DNA of 64,000 nt, taken from contig DATNFO010000015.1 in the NCBI GenBank assembly GCA_035606355.1, positions 1-64,000 on the forward strand. Direction: 5' to 3'. Under the pieces are notes generated by a model that saw only the letters and a program-made list of their open reading frames with translations, was not told the DNA's origin and did no database searches. The position numbers and the translations under genes were made by a program. This DNA is from Sulfopaludibacter sp035606355 (lineage in GTDB: Bacteria > Acidobacteriota > Terriglobia > Bryobacterales > Bryobacteraceae). Shown here in pieces: positions 25,457 through 33,768 of this stretch (position 1 is its first letter; each line of letters opens with the position of its first letter).

Positions 25457-27423
25457 GTGCGGCAGCGGCCGGGACCAGCAGGCGCGGTGTTACGCCGGAC
25501 GACTTTTACGCTCTCGCCAGCGCCGCCGATCCACATCTTTCGCCCGACGGCAAACTGGTGGCGTTCACTGTCGCGAGCATCGATCGCAAATTGAACAGGA
25601 AGGTCACGCAAATCTGGATGGCGCCGGCGGACGCGTCGCGGCCGCCCTGGCCATTCACCGATGAAGAGAACGCCAGTTCACCCCGGTGGAGGCCGGATGG
25701 GAAATCGCTCGCCTTCGTTTCGGCGCGTCACGATGCGCGCACCGGAGCCATGCAGCGGCCGCAAGTGTGGTTGCTATCGATGAGCGGCGGAGAAGCGCGG
25801 CGCCTCACCGATATTAAAAATGGCGTTACGGCATTTCAATGGTCGCCTGACGGCAAGCGGCTCGCCTGTGTCGCGAAGACAGGCGGCAGCGAAGGCGGCA
25901 AAGAAGCGATCGAGTTTCGCGACTATACGAATCCGGAGTACAAGTTCGACGGGAAGGGCTATTTTGACGATCGTCGCGACCACATCTTCGTCGTTGACGC
26001 GGCGACCGGCAGCGCTCGCCAATTGACGTCCGGCGAGCAGCGCAACGATTCGAACCCGCAGTGGTCGCCGGACGGAAAACGCATCGCCTATCTTTCCGAG
26101 CGAACGGACAAGCCGCTGCTGCGGAACGGCGAACTCGACGTGATCTCGGCCGAAGGTGAAGCGTCCGTCCGGCTCTCCGCGCCGGAGAGTAGCTTGAGCG
26201 GCCTGCGCTGGTCTCCCGACGGGCGCAGCCTCGCCTACATCGGCGCCGCCGACGAAGTCGCGATTCCGAAAATCTGGATTTCACCCGTAAACGGTGGCAA
26301 GTGCAGGGTTGCCAGCGAGGCGGTGACGTACCCGAATGAGGTCGAATGGAACAGAGACGGCTCGGCGCTGTTCTTCAGCGGCGCATTCCGCGGCGCGCAC
26401 CCGATCTTCCGGCTGAACCTGGCCAACGGGATCGCCACGCCGCTGGTTCAGGACATCGCCGCTACATCGCTGGAAGTGGACGCGGAGAACGGCAAGATGG
26501 TGTATTCCGCCGCGGATTACCGTCATCCCGCGGATGTCTTTGTGGCAGATTTGGAGGGTAGAAATTCGCGGCAAGCGACGCATCTTAATGATAAGTTGCT
26601 GGCGGAGGTGGACGTCCAGCCGGTTGAACGCTTCGAATTCAGAGCCGCGGACGGCCTCGACATCGAGGGATTCTTCGTCAAGCCAGTGGGATGGCAGCCG
26701 CGCAAAACATATCCCATGATTTTGATGCTGCACGGCGGCCCAAATGGGATGTGGGGCGTGAACTGGAATCTCGAATCACAGGCCTATGCGGGTCGCGGAT
26801 GGGCCGTGCTGATGATCAATATGCGCGGGTCTTCCGGCTATGGCGAGGCATTTCAGCGCGCAGTCGATAAGGAGTGGGGCGGCAAAGCATACGGGGACCT
26901 CATGACCGGCGTCGATGCCGCCATCAAGAAATACCCATGGGTAGACGGGAGCCGGCTGGGTGTTACAGGGCAGAGTTTCGGCGGCTTCATGACGGATTGG
27001 ATCGTCGGCCAGACAACCCGATTTAAAGGTGCCGTGACTCTCAGCGGAATCAGCGACTTCATCAGTGTCGAAGGAACGCGTGATGCTTTTTACGGGCACT
27101 CGCGCGATTTCGGAGGCGACCTATGGGAGAACTTCGACCTTTACTGGAAATATTCGCCGATCCGCAATGCTCCCAAAGTGAAGACGCCGACTCTGGTGCT
27201 GCACGGCGATAACGATCAGCGCGTGCCGCTGGGCCAGGGCGAGGAGTTCTTCCGCGCGCTGTACCATTTCGGAGTGCCGGCCGAATTGGTGATCTTTCCG
27301 CGCGAGCCTCACAGTCTCCGAGTGGAGCCGAAGCACGCGGTCGCGGTTCTGGAGTGGCAGATCTACTGGTTCGAGCGTTACGTCGCTGGAAACGTGGAAG
27401 CCAGGAAGCCGCAGCCGGAATAG
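25408..27423 (+). CDS. Exported S9 family prolyl oligopeptidase/acylaminoacyl peptidase-like enzyme
   Basis: 671 residues from a GTG with AAGGAG seven bases upstream. The signal peptide is VRLSTCIVGFIATIALSAAAA. A seven-bladed propeller of PD40-like repeats follows (LSPDGKLVAFTV, WRPDGKSLAFVS, WSPDGKRIAYLS, WSPDGRSLAYIG). The C-terminal alpha/beta hydrolase has MLHGGPNGMWG and the triad Ser523 (GQSFGG), Asp603 (HGDNDQRV) and His635 (REPHSL). It releases short peptides or acyl-amino acids in the periplasm. Translation is coupled to the amidohydrolase gene that it overlaps by 49 bp. It is not the only S9 enzyme here: another is encoded at 35011-37095 inside the ten-gene operon. Confidence 0.92.
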   Translation: MRLSTCIVGFIATIALSAAAAGTSRRGVTPDDFYALASAADPHLSPDGKLVAFTVASIDRKLNRKVTQIWMAPADASRPPWPFTDEENASSPRWRPDGKSLAFVSARHDARTGAMQRPQVWLLSMSGGEARRLTDIKNGVTAFQWSPDGKRLACVAKTGGSEGGKEAIEFRDYTNPEYKFDGKGYFDDRRDHIFVVDAATGSARQLTSGEQRNDSNPQWSPDGKRIAYLSERTDKPLLRNGELDVISAEGEASVRLSAPESSLSGLRWSPDGRSLAYIGAADEVAIPKIWISPVNGGKCRVASEAVTYPNEVEWNRDGSALFFSGAFRGAHPIFRLNLANGIATPLVQDIAATSLEVDAENGKMVYSAADYRHPADVFVADLEGRNSRQATHLNDKLLAEVDVQPVERFEFRAADGLDIEGFFVKPVGWQPRKTYPMILMLHGGPNGMWGVNWNLESQAYAGRGWAVLMINMRGSSGYGEAFQRAVDKEWGGKAYGDLMTGVDAAIKKYPWVDGSRLGVTGQSFGGFMTDWIVGQTTRFKGAVTLSGISDFISVEGTRDAFYGHSRDFGGDLWENFDLYWKYSPIRNAPKVKTPTLVLHGDNDQRVPLGQGEEFFRALYHFGVPAELVIFPREPHSLRVEPKHAVAVLEWQIYWFERYVAGNVEARKPQPE

Positions 27424-27430
27424 CTCTTCT

Positions 27431-27465
27431 TTTACCGATAAGATGCCAGGAGAACTATCGGTAAA
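27431..27465. promoter_or_regulatory. Operator-like everted repeat before lysR
   Basis: TTTACCGATA (27431-27440) and TATCGGTAAA (27456-27465) are perfect 10-base inverted copies 15 bases apart. They contain the same ATCGGTA half-sites as the palindromes at 19802, 28408 and 42136 but in the everted order. The right half overlaps a possible -10 box (TAAAAT) only nine bases before the lysR ATG, an arrangement that suggests autorepression. Confidence 0.65.
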
Positions 27466-27473
27466 ATAGAGTC

Positions 27474-28415
27474 ATGGTGATCAACTTCCGGCAGTTGGAA
27501 GTCTTCCGTGCAGTCGCAGAGACGCACAGTTTCACGCGCGCGAGCCACACGCTCTTTATCTCTCAATCGACGGTCAGCCAGCACATCCGCGAACTGGAGG
27601 ATGCGCTGAAAGTGCAACTCTTCAGCCGGAATCGCAGAAACGTGGCGCTCACACAAGCCGGGGAGAGCCTCCTGGAGTACGGGCGGAATATTTTCCAGAT
27701 GCTGGATGACGCGGAGACGGCGGTCCGCACGGTGCGCGATCCTTTCAGTGGAAAGCTGTCCTTCGGGTGCGCCTCCACTACGCTGCTATATCATTTGCCG
27801 GCGATTCTTGAAGGCTACGCTGCGAAGTATCCCAATGTGGAACTTAACATCACCGCTGGTACGATTCAGGATGTCGCCAGCGCGATGTTATCAGGGGCGC
27901 TGGACCTGGGACTGGTGGTGCTGCCACTGAGTTCTCCGGCTCTGGATAAGACGTTGCTTTTCGAAGAAGCGTTCGCGCTGGTTGTCTCTTCGGGGCACCG
28001 TTTAGCGCATGAGCCGCGGCTGAAAATTCAGGATGTGGCGGGGGAGCGGTTCATTCTGCACCGGCAGGGACAGAACACGCGGAAACTCGTTGACCGGTAC
28101 TTATTCCGCCAACACATCACACCGCGCGTGGCCATCGAACTAGCCGAAACGGAGGCAATCAAGGCCATGGTGGTCCGAGGTCTGGGCGTTTCGATACTGC
28201 CGCAAAGCGCATTCCAGAGTGAGGGAGCCATGCACGGACTGCGGATTTTTCCGATCGCGCGCAAAGAACTGAGCCGCTCGCTAGCCGTAGTTTCACCGCG
28301 CGGAAAGCAATTACGGCCGGCGACGGCGGCGATGATCGGAATGCTGCAAGAGCATTTCCGCTCCCGTAACCGCTCCACGAAAACGGCAGCCCAAGGCGTT
28401 GCGACTCATCGGTAA
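27474..28415 (+). CDS. LysR-type transcriptional regulator
   Basis: 313 residues. The N-terminal winged helix is typical: MVINFRQLEVFRAVAETHSF, TRASHTLFISQSTVSQHIRE, then LEDALKVQLFSRNRRNVALT. The effector domain with two lobes follows (PFSGKLSFGCASTTLLYHLP, LDLGLVVLPL, ETEAIKAMVVRGLGVSILPQ). It closely resembles CysB/CbbR-type regulators that respond to small metabolites. An everted ATCGGTA repeat lies directly before its start and an inverted one overlaps its stop codon, which supports autoregulation. The same palindrome lies before the threonine-synthase-like gene and between the ten-gene operon and the PLP-enzyme operon. I infer that this protein is their common regulator. No effector can be named. 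Confidence 0.9.
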   Translation: MVINFRQLEVFRAVAETHSFTRASHTLFISQSTVSQHIRELEDALKVQLFSRNRRNVALTQAGESLLEYGRNIFQMLDDAETAVRTVRDPFSGKLSFGCASTTLLYHLPAILEGYAAKYPNVELNITAGTIQDVASAMLSGALDLGLVVLPLSSPALDKTLLFEEAFALVVSSGHRLAHEPRLKIQDVAGERFILHRQGQNTRKLVDRYLFRQHITPRVAIELAETEAIKAMVVRGLGVSILPQSAFQSEGAMHGLRIFPIARKELSRSLAVVSPRGKQLRPATAAMIGMLQEHFRSRNRSTKTAAQGVATHR

Positions 28416-28422
28416 TACCGAT
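28408..28422. promoter_or_regulatory. Operator-like palindrome (ATCGGTA-type), site 2
   Basis: ATCGGTAATACCGAT has perfect seven-base arms around one base. It overlaps the last codons of lysR. Its centre lies about 66 bases upstream of the start point predicted from the promoter at 28446-28474, the same spacing as site 1. Confidence 0.7.
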
Positions 28423-28445
28423 AATTTCCCTCGTCAAACACAGAT

Positions 28446-28474
28446 TTGTCTAAAAGCAAAAGGCAACGCATAAT
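28446..28474 (+). promoter_or_regulatory. Promoter of the GNAT-cyclodeaminase-M20 operon
   Basis: TTGTCT (28446-28451) and CATAAT (28469-28474) are 17 bases apart. A leader of about 150 bases follows before the ATG at 28633. Within it, a second -10-like TATAAT (28615-28620) lies so close to the ATG that it would give a nearly leaderless mRNA. Confidence 0.55.
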
Positions 28475-28632
28475 AGAGACGCTGAAGGATCGATTCACCG
28501 GATACGGCGCACCAGGGGCGGAAGATGGAAGGGTACCGGCAAAGTGGCCGCCGCGATTCATCGCGCAACCGCCAGTCTCGATTTAACCAGCGGGTATTGG
28601 CCGCGGGAGACGTTTATAATTGGGACTATTCG

Positions 28633-29067
28633 ATGCACATCGAGGTTCGCGAGCCGAAGACGGCGGAAGAGTTCGATCTCTACTACGATCTTCGCTGGCA
28701 TATCCTGCGGGAGCCCTGGCGCCGCGGGCGCGAGAGTGCGCGCGATGGACTCGAAGAGGGCGCGTTCCACCTGATGGCGCTGCGGGACGGCACGGTTGTG
28801 GGCGTGGGGCGGCTCCATTTCAATTCTACGGACGAGGCGCAAGTGCGATACATGGCCGTGGAAGCCGGGCAGCAGCGCCAGGGCGTAGGCAGCCGAATAC
28901 TGGAGAAGCTGGAACAGCATGCCCGCGAATACGGAGCCAAGCGTGTGGTGCTGAACGCGCGCGAGGGTGCAATCGCGTTTTACCTCCGGCACGGGTACAA
29001 GTTGGAGGGCGCCATCGAAACTGCGTTCGAATGCGTGCCTCATTGGCGAATGACCAAAGCTGTCTGA
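28633..29067 (+). CDS. GNAT family N-acetyltransferase
   Basis: A 144-residue protein with the acetyl-CoA-binding motif A: VRYMAVEAGQQRQGVGSRIL, with Gln-x-x-Gly-x-Gly near residue 80. The beta-5 region VVLNARE and motif B AIAFYLRHGYKLEG follow. The N-terminus (MHIEVREPKTAEEFDLYYDL) matches the YitI/ElaA-like size class. It should acetylate a small amine or amino acid. It is the first gene of an operon with the cyclodeaminase-like and M20 peptidase genes (24- and 11-bp gaps). I chose the ATG at 28633, where conservation starts; the frame is open from 28525. Confidence 0.85.
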   Translation: MHIEVREPKTAEEFDLYYDLRWHILREPWRRGRESARDGLEEGAFHLMALRDGTVVGVGRLHFNSTDEAQVRYMAVEAGQQRQGVGSRILEKLEQHAREYGAKRVVLNAREGAIAFYLRHGYKLEGAIETAFECVPHWRMTKAV

Positions 29068-29091
29068 ACGCATATGTTGAGGGGGGAAACT

Positions 29092-30069
29092 ATGCTGTTG
29101 TTGTCTAGATCTCAAATTTCGAAGCTCATGGATTTTGGCGATTACGTGAGCGTGGTGGAAGAAGCTTTCCGGCTGCACGCAGAAGGTTGCGCGCTGGAAC
29201 CCGCTCTCGCCCATGTGGACGCGGAGGGTGGCGAGTTCCACATCAAGGCCGGCGGTCTCAAGGGCGATCCGCCCTATTTCGCGCTCAAGGTGAACGGCGG
29301 ATTTTTTCAAAACCGCGTGCGATTGGGATTGCCAAACATTCAGGGACTCATCGTGCTGAGCCGCGCCGACAACGGCGTTCCGTTGGCGGCGATGGATTCG
29401 ATCGAAGTTACCATTCAGCGGACAGGCGCGGCCACCGCGGTCGCGGCGAAATATCTGGCTCGCCCGGATTCACGGGTGTGCACGATCTGTGGATGCGGTA
29501 CGCAGGGGCGCGTCCAATTACGGGCGTTGCGCCACGCGCTGCGGATCGAGCGCGCGCTGGCCTGGTCCCGGCAAGAGGAGCGGGCGCGCGCCTTCGCCGG
29601 CGAGATGTCGAAGGAACTCGGAATCCCCGTAGAGCCCACGACCGATCTGCGCGCCGCGGCGCAGCAGAGCGATGTGGTGGTGACTTGCACGCCGGCGCGG
29701 GGCGCGTTTTTCATGAAAGAATACGCGCGGCCGGGGATGTTTATTGCGGCCGTCGGCTCGGACAGCCCGGACAAGCAGGAGATCGATCCGGGACTGCTGG
29801 CGAGTTCAAAAATCGTAGCGGATCTGCGGGGGCAGGTCACGAAGGTGGGCGATACACACCACGCGATCGAAAAAGGGTTGATGAGCGGCGAAGCGATCCA
29901 CGCCGAGCTGGGCGAAATCATCACGGGCACCCGGCCCGGGCGCCGGAGCAACGACGAAACGTTCGTGTTCGATTCGACGGGTACGGCGCTGCAGGATGTG
30001 GCGGCGGCAGGCGCGGTTTACGCGCGGGCGAAGGCGGCGAAGGTCGGGCTGGAATGGAATCCGGTTTAG
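29092..30069 (+). CDS. Ornithine cyclodeaminase/mu-crystallin family enzyme
   Basis: 325 residues. The N-terminal substrate domain (LLLSRSQISKLMDFGDYVSV, GEFHIKAGGL, YFALKVNGGFFQN) is followed by the family signature IEVTIQRTGAATAVAAKYLA. A Rossmann domain follows, with the NAD-binding loop CGCGTQGRVQLRAL. Later blocks GMFIAAVGSDSPDKQEID and FVFDSTGTALQDVAAAG are also conserved. Members convert ornithine to proline, or reduce/oxidise amino and imino acids such as alanine or delta-pyrroline carboxylates. The ATG at 29092 has GAGGGGGGAA upstream, so I prefer it to 29074. Co-transcribed with the acetyltransferase and a secreted M20 peptidase, it probably acts on an amino acid released from peptides. 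Confidence 0.9.
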   Translation: MLLLSRSQISKLMDFGDYVSVVEEAFRLHAEGCALEPALAHVDAEGGEFHIKAGGLKGDPPYFALKVNGGFFQNRVRLGLPNIQGLIVLSRADNGVPLAAMDSIEVTIQRTGAATAVAAKYLARPDSRVCTICGCGTQGRVQLRALRHALRIERALAWSRQEERARAFAGEMSKELGIPVEPTTDLRAAAQQSDVVVTCTPARGAFFMKEYARPGMFIAAVGSDSPDKQEIDPGLLASSKIVADLRGQVTKVGDTHHAIEKGLMSGEAIHAELGEIITGTRPGRRSNDETFVFDSTGTALQDVAAAGAVYARAKAAKVGLEWNPV

Positions 30070-30080
30070 GAGTTTGAGAG

Positions 30081-31325
30081 ATGCTACGGGGGCGACTCGC
30101 AGCCGGCGCGGCGCTGATGGCGGTTGCGGCTATGGCACAGCAGGATATAGCCACGCGGCCGGCAGTGCGGCAGGCGCTGGATTACATCACCCGGAATGAA
30201 GGGGCGCAGGTGGATCTGCAGGTGAAGATCTCCGAAGTGCCAGCGCCCGGATTTCACGAGGAGCAGCGAGCGGCATTCATAGCAGCCGACTTCCGCCGAT
30301 TGCATTTGGAGAATGTGGAGATCGACACTGCGGGCAACGTCCTGGGAATTTACCGGGGAGATTCGCCGCGGCTGCTGGTCGTCGCCGCCCATCTCGATAC
30401 AGTGTTTCCCGCGGGTACGGACGTGAATGTGAAACGGGCCGGGTCCAGGTTGAACGGGCCCGGCTTGGTGGACGATAGCCGCGGGCTGGCGGTAATTCTC
30501 TCGCTGGCCGACGCGCTGGACCGGTTTCATATCCGCACACGGCACACCGTTCTGTTCGTCGCGGATGTGGGTGAAGAGGGTCTGGGCAGCTTGCGCGGCG
30601 TCAAGTACCTGGTAAACGAAGGCAAATATCGCGGGCAGATGGATGCGTTCATTTCGATTGATGGGGACGGGCAGAATACGATTTTCGATCGCGAGATCGG
30701 CAGCCGCCGTTATCGGGTGACGATCAGCGGGCCGGGCGGGCACAGCTATCTTAATTTCGGCCGCGTGAATCCAGCGCATGCGTTGGGGCGCGTCATCGCA
30801 CTGCTGGCGAACATGGAGGTGCCTTCCTCGCCTAAAACGGTTTACAACGTGGGGCGGATCGGCGGCGGGACCAGCGTGAATTCAATTCCATTCGACGCCT
30901 GGATGGAATTCGACATGCGCAGCGAGAATGAGGATGAACTGAGCCGGCTCGAACAGCGCTTTTTGAAGCTGGTGCGCCAGGGCGTGGATGAGGAAAACCG
31001 CTTCCGCGCTGCGTCCGGAACGGAGCTGAAGCTGGACGCTAAACAGTTGGCCGTCCGTCACGCGATCCCTGACGGAAAGAACTCGGAACTCGTGAGCGCA
31101 GCCGTATGGGCGTCGCAGAAGCTGGGGATGGGGGCGCCGCAACGTAAGGGCGGGAGCACCGATTCCAATGCGGCGGCCATTGCAGGTATCCCTGCAATGA
31201 CGATGGACGGCGGCGGCGGAGCGGGCAGTCTGCACTCGCCGGAGGAATGGTTCGAGCCGGCCGGATCCAGCAAGGGAATCGCCAAGCTGCTGCTGACTGT
31301 CTTGCGCTGGGACGAGACCCGATAG
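30081..31325 (+). CDS. Exported M20 family metallopeptidase
   Basis: 414 residues with an N-terminal signal peptide (MLRGRLAAGAALMAVAAMAQ). The M20 motifs are visible: HLDTVFP (metal His and general Asp), GPGLVDDSRG (bridging Asp), DVGEEGLGS (catalytic Glu pair), FISIDGDG, and the late GGSTDSNAAAIAG and SLHSPEEW. The dimerisation lid lies between (SRRYRVTISGPGGHSYLNFG). It is closest to tripeptide/dipeptide aminopeptidases and acts in the periplasm or outside. It starts 11 bp after the cyclodeaminase stop, and the operon probably ends here. Confidence 0.92.
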   Translation: MLRGRLAAGAALMAVAAMAQQDIATRPAVRQALDYITRNEGAQVDLQVKISEVPAPGFHEEQRAAFIAADFRRLHLENVEIDTAGNVLGIYRGDSPRLLVVAAHLDTVFPAGTDVNVKRAGSRLNGPGLVDDSRGLAVILSLADALDRFHIRTRHTVLFVADVGEEGLGSLRGVKYLVNEGKYRGQMDAFISIDGDGQNTIFDREIGSRRYRVTISGPGGHSYLNFGRVNPAHALGRVIALLANMEVPSSPKTVYNVGRIGGGTSVNSIPFDAWMEFDMRSENEDELSRLEQRFLKLVRQGVDEENRFRAASGTELKLDAKQLAVRHAIPDGKNSELVSAAVWASQKLGMGAPQRKGGSTDSNAAAIAGIPAMTMDGGGGAGSLHSPEEWFEPAGSSKGIAKLLLTVLRWDETR

Positions 31326-31696
31326 CGTTAGCTGCGGATTGAGGCACTGCCGCTGCGTGCATCTTGAGGAATGCGGATCGCATCGCGAGGCGGGGGACTC
31401 CAGGGGCAACAATCGCGGGAGCTGAACGGCTAGCCGCTTGCCGCACGTCGAAAGTCACCATGACGAGTTAATCAGGTCGCACACTAGACCGCCGCGCTTC
31501 GGAACATGGTAAAAAGCACCTGTTTGGCACAATCGTTGTCACGCCATCCGGAGGTGCACACGCGATCTCAATGACGAAGCGTCCTCCCCACTGAAGCGCG
31601 GGTACGATCCTTAAATCCGCTTCGGCGCAATGCCGGTATGACTGCACACTTAAGCTCTCCTTTCGGAAACAGCGCACGGCTTCATCGGAATTCTCA
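31326..31696. other. Gene-free stretch between convergent operons
   Basis: 371 bp between the stop of the M20 peptidase gene and the stop of the PepSY gene. A 131-codon minus-strand frame overlaps the PepSY gene but has no family resemblance. I see no convincing terminator hairpin with a T tract on either strand. Confidence 0.5.
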
Positions 31697-32788
31697 TCAG
31701 CGGACGACCTCCTCAGCCGCCTTGCGCTCCGGACGTTTGGCGGCAATGGGCCGCTTCCACCACATAACGATACCCGTGAAAGCTTGCACGAGGACGGCAA
31801 GGCTGGCGAGGCAAGCAAGGATCTTCGTCGGCAAGCCGCCGATATCGCCGGTGTGCAACGCACGGTTGAAATTCACGAGTCGCGTGCCGGCGGGCGCAGT
31901 GTGGGAACTCTCGAAGGAGAGGACCGCGCCGCTAAACTGATCGATGAAGACGTGGCTGCGGCCGCCGGGTGTGCGATCTTCGGGGAAGTGCAGCGCTACC
32001 CGGTACGAACCGGTCGGACCCTTCGGCGGCATAAGGCTGACGAGGCGCGTACCAGGGATGGTCCCGAGGGCGGTGGAGATCGCCTGGTCGGGGGATATGG
32101 GACGGGCGTTTGGAATGGGCGTGGACTCCGTCTCTTCGTCGGCAGACTCGGAGTGCGTGATCTTGTACATCGCCGGGACTGTGTAATCGCTGAAAGCGAC
32201 CATCACTCCGGTAAGCGAGAGAATGAGCAGGAAGACGGACGAATAAAAGCCCGCGGCATGGTGTAGATCGAAGTTGAAGCGGCGCCAAGATTTTCCCCCG
32301 GCGACTGTCACTCGCTTCAAGGGCCACCAGAGATAGATTCCGCTGAGCGTCAGAAACACGAGCACCAGTCCGGCGACACCGAGGATGCGGGAGCCGGTGT
32401 CGCCGAGGAGCAGCCGGATGTGGAGCTGGTGCACCGTCTGGGTAAAATACTTATTGGTCGTGCGCACTCCCATTATGCGGCCGGAGTAGGGGTCGATGAA
32501 GACCGAGCCAACGCCCGGCACCACTGCCATAGTGGAGAGCTCGGGATCTTTTCCGAACATGAGCATGGTGGCGCGCTTTCCGGGAAAGCCCTGCCGGACC
32601 CGGCTGAGAAGGACGGACGCAGGCAGTGCGTTGCCTTGCGGGTGAACGTAGAAGAGTCCGGAGTTGAGAACATGATCGATGGGCTCTTCGAAGGCCAGAA
32701 TGGCTCCGGTCCCGCCGAGCAGGATGAGTAGGGCTCCGGCAATCATGGCGGTCCAGAGATGGAGGTTAAAGACTGTACGGCGGATCAT
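31697..32788 (-). CDS. PepSY-associated TM helix domain protein (iron-regulated membrane protein family)
   Basis: 363 residues with four predicted transmembrane helices: LHLWTAMIAGALLILLGGTG near residues 9-28, ILGVAGLVLVFLTLSGIYLWW near 135-155, YSSVFLLILSLTGVMVAFS near 182-200, and ILACLASLAVLVQAFTGIVMWW near the C-terminus. PepSY-like periplasmic segments lie between them. Family members often accompany TonB receptors and siderophore or peptide systems, and some are ferric reductases. This is the last gene of the ten-gene operon; its ATG overlaps the stop of the dehydratase gene as ATGA (32785-32788). Its presence in a catabolic operon is unusual and its role is unknown. Confidence 0.88.
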   Translation of the reverse strand: MIRRTVFNLHLWTAMIAGALLILLGGTGAILAFEEPIDHVLNSGLFYVHPQGNALPASVLLSRVRQGFPGKRATMLMFGKDPELSTMAVVPGVGSVFIDPYSGRIMGVRTTNKYFTQTVHQLHIRLLLGDTGSRILGVAGLVLVFLTLSGIYLWWPLKRVTVAGGKSWRRFNFDLHHAAGFYSSVFLLILSLTGVMVAFSDYTVPAMYKITHSESADEETESTPIPNARPISPDQAISTALGTIPGTRLVSLMPPKGPTGSYRVALHFPEDRTPGGRSHVFIDQFSGAVLSFESSHTAPAGTRLVNFNRALHTGDIGGLPTKILACLASLAVLVQAFTGIVMWWKRPIAAKRPERKAAEEVVR

Positions 32789-33768
32789 TGAGTCATCCTT
32801 AGTGAGTTATTTCCGGCGAGAACTCCGGCGAAGGTGTGGGTATCCACATTGCCGCCGGAGAGAATCACCGCGGCGCGCCGGTGTCGCACGGTTTCACGTT
32901 CTTGGAGCAGCGCGGCAAGAGCGGCGGCCCCGGCGCCTTCGGCGGCATTGTGGGTGTCGGAGAAAAGAATTTGCATGGCGCAACGAATTTCGGTGTCATC
33001 GACAGTGACGATGCGGGCGGCAAACCGGTTGATCAGGTCGACTGCTTTGGGGTGCGGCGTGCGGCAGGCCATACCGTCGGCTATTGTGTCCGCGGCGGCG
33101 GTAGCGACGGGCCGGCGGCCCGTGAACGAGAGGGCATATGCGGGAGCGCCGGCGGCGCAAACGCCCACAATTTCAGCCTTCAAACTGAGTGCGTTGCGCG
33201 CTGCGATGGTCCCGCAGATCCCGGAGCCGAGGCCGATGGGGACGTAGACCGTATCGAAAACGGGACCGGAACGGAACAGCTCCAGGGCGTAAGTGCCGAC
33301 GCCGCAGATGAGCGATCGATCGAATGAGGGGAACAGGTGCAGCGATTCAGCGGCCGCGAGGCGCACAGCTTCTTCGAGGGCATCCTGAAAATCGCGCCCG
33401 TGTTCGATGAGTTCAGCGCCGAGCGCCCGCATGGCCGCATTTTTTTCGCGGCTGTTGCCGTGGGGGACGACGATTACGGCGCGGATACCGGCTTGCGCGG
33501 CCGCGAATGCGACGCTCTGGCCATGGTTGCCGCGAGTAGCGGCGACCACTCCGCGAACGTTCGCCTGGGTGCGGCAAAGGCGGTGCATGTAAGCCAAACC
33601 TCCGCGGATCTTGAACGCTCCCACGGGCGTATGGTTTTCGTGCTTGACCCAAACTTCGACACCGGAGCGCTCGCAGAGCAGGGGCCAGCGGATCAGCGGC
33701 GTGGCAGGGAGCGTCTCGTGGAGCAATGCCGCGGCGGACTCGAGCTCGCTGAGGGTAGGCAGAGTCAC
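32785..33768 (-). CDS. Threonine/serine dehydratase-like PLP enzyme
   Basis: 327 residues of fold-type II PLP enzyme: ATPLIRWPLLCERSGVEVWV, the PLP lysine Lys53 in VGAFKIRGGL, AATRGNHGQSVAFAAAQAGI, VPHGNSREKNAAMRALGAEL, the glycine loop GLGSGICGTIAA, and the terminal SGGNVD. Family members deaminate threonine or serine to 2-oxo acids, or act on 3-hydroxy-aspartate or diaminopropionate. The start is a GTG at 33768, whose GTGA overlaps the stop of the dipeptidase gene, with GGGAG upstream. Upstream codons in the same frame lie inside the dipeptidase gene. Its place behind two peptidases suggests it degrades a hydroxyamino acid released from the substrate. Confidence 0.88.
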   Translation of the reverse strand: MTLPTLSELESAAALLHETLPATPLIRWPLLCERSGVEVWVKHENHTPVGAFKIRGGLAYMHRLCRTQANVRGVVAATRGNHGQSVAFAAAQAGIRAVIVVPHGNSREKNAAMRALGAELIEHGRDFQDALEEAVRLAAAESLHLFPSFDRSLICGVGTYALELFRSGPVFDTVYVPIGLGSGICGTIAARNALSLKAEIVGVCAAGAPAYALSFTGRRPVATAAADTIADGMACRTPHPKAVDLINRFAARIVTVDDTEIRCAMQILFSDTHNAAEGAGAAALAALLQERETVRHRRAAVILSGGNVDTHTFAGVLAGNNSLRMTQ

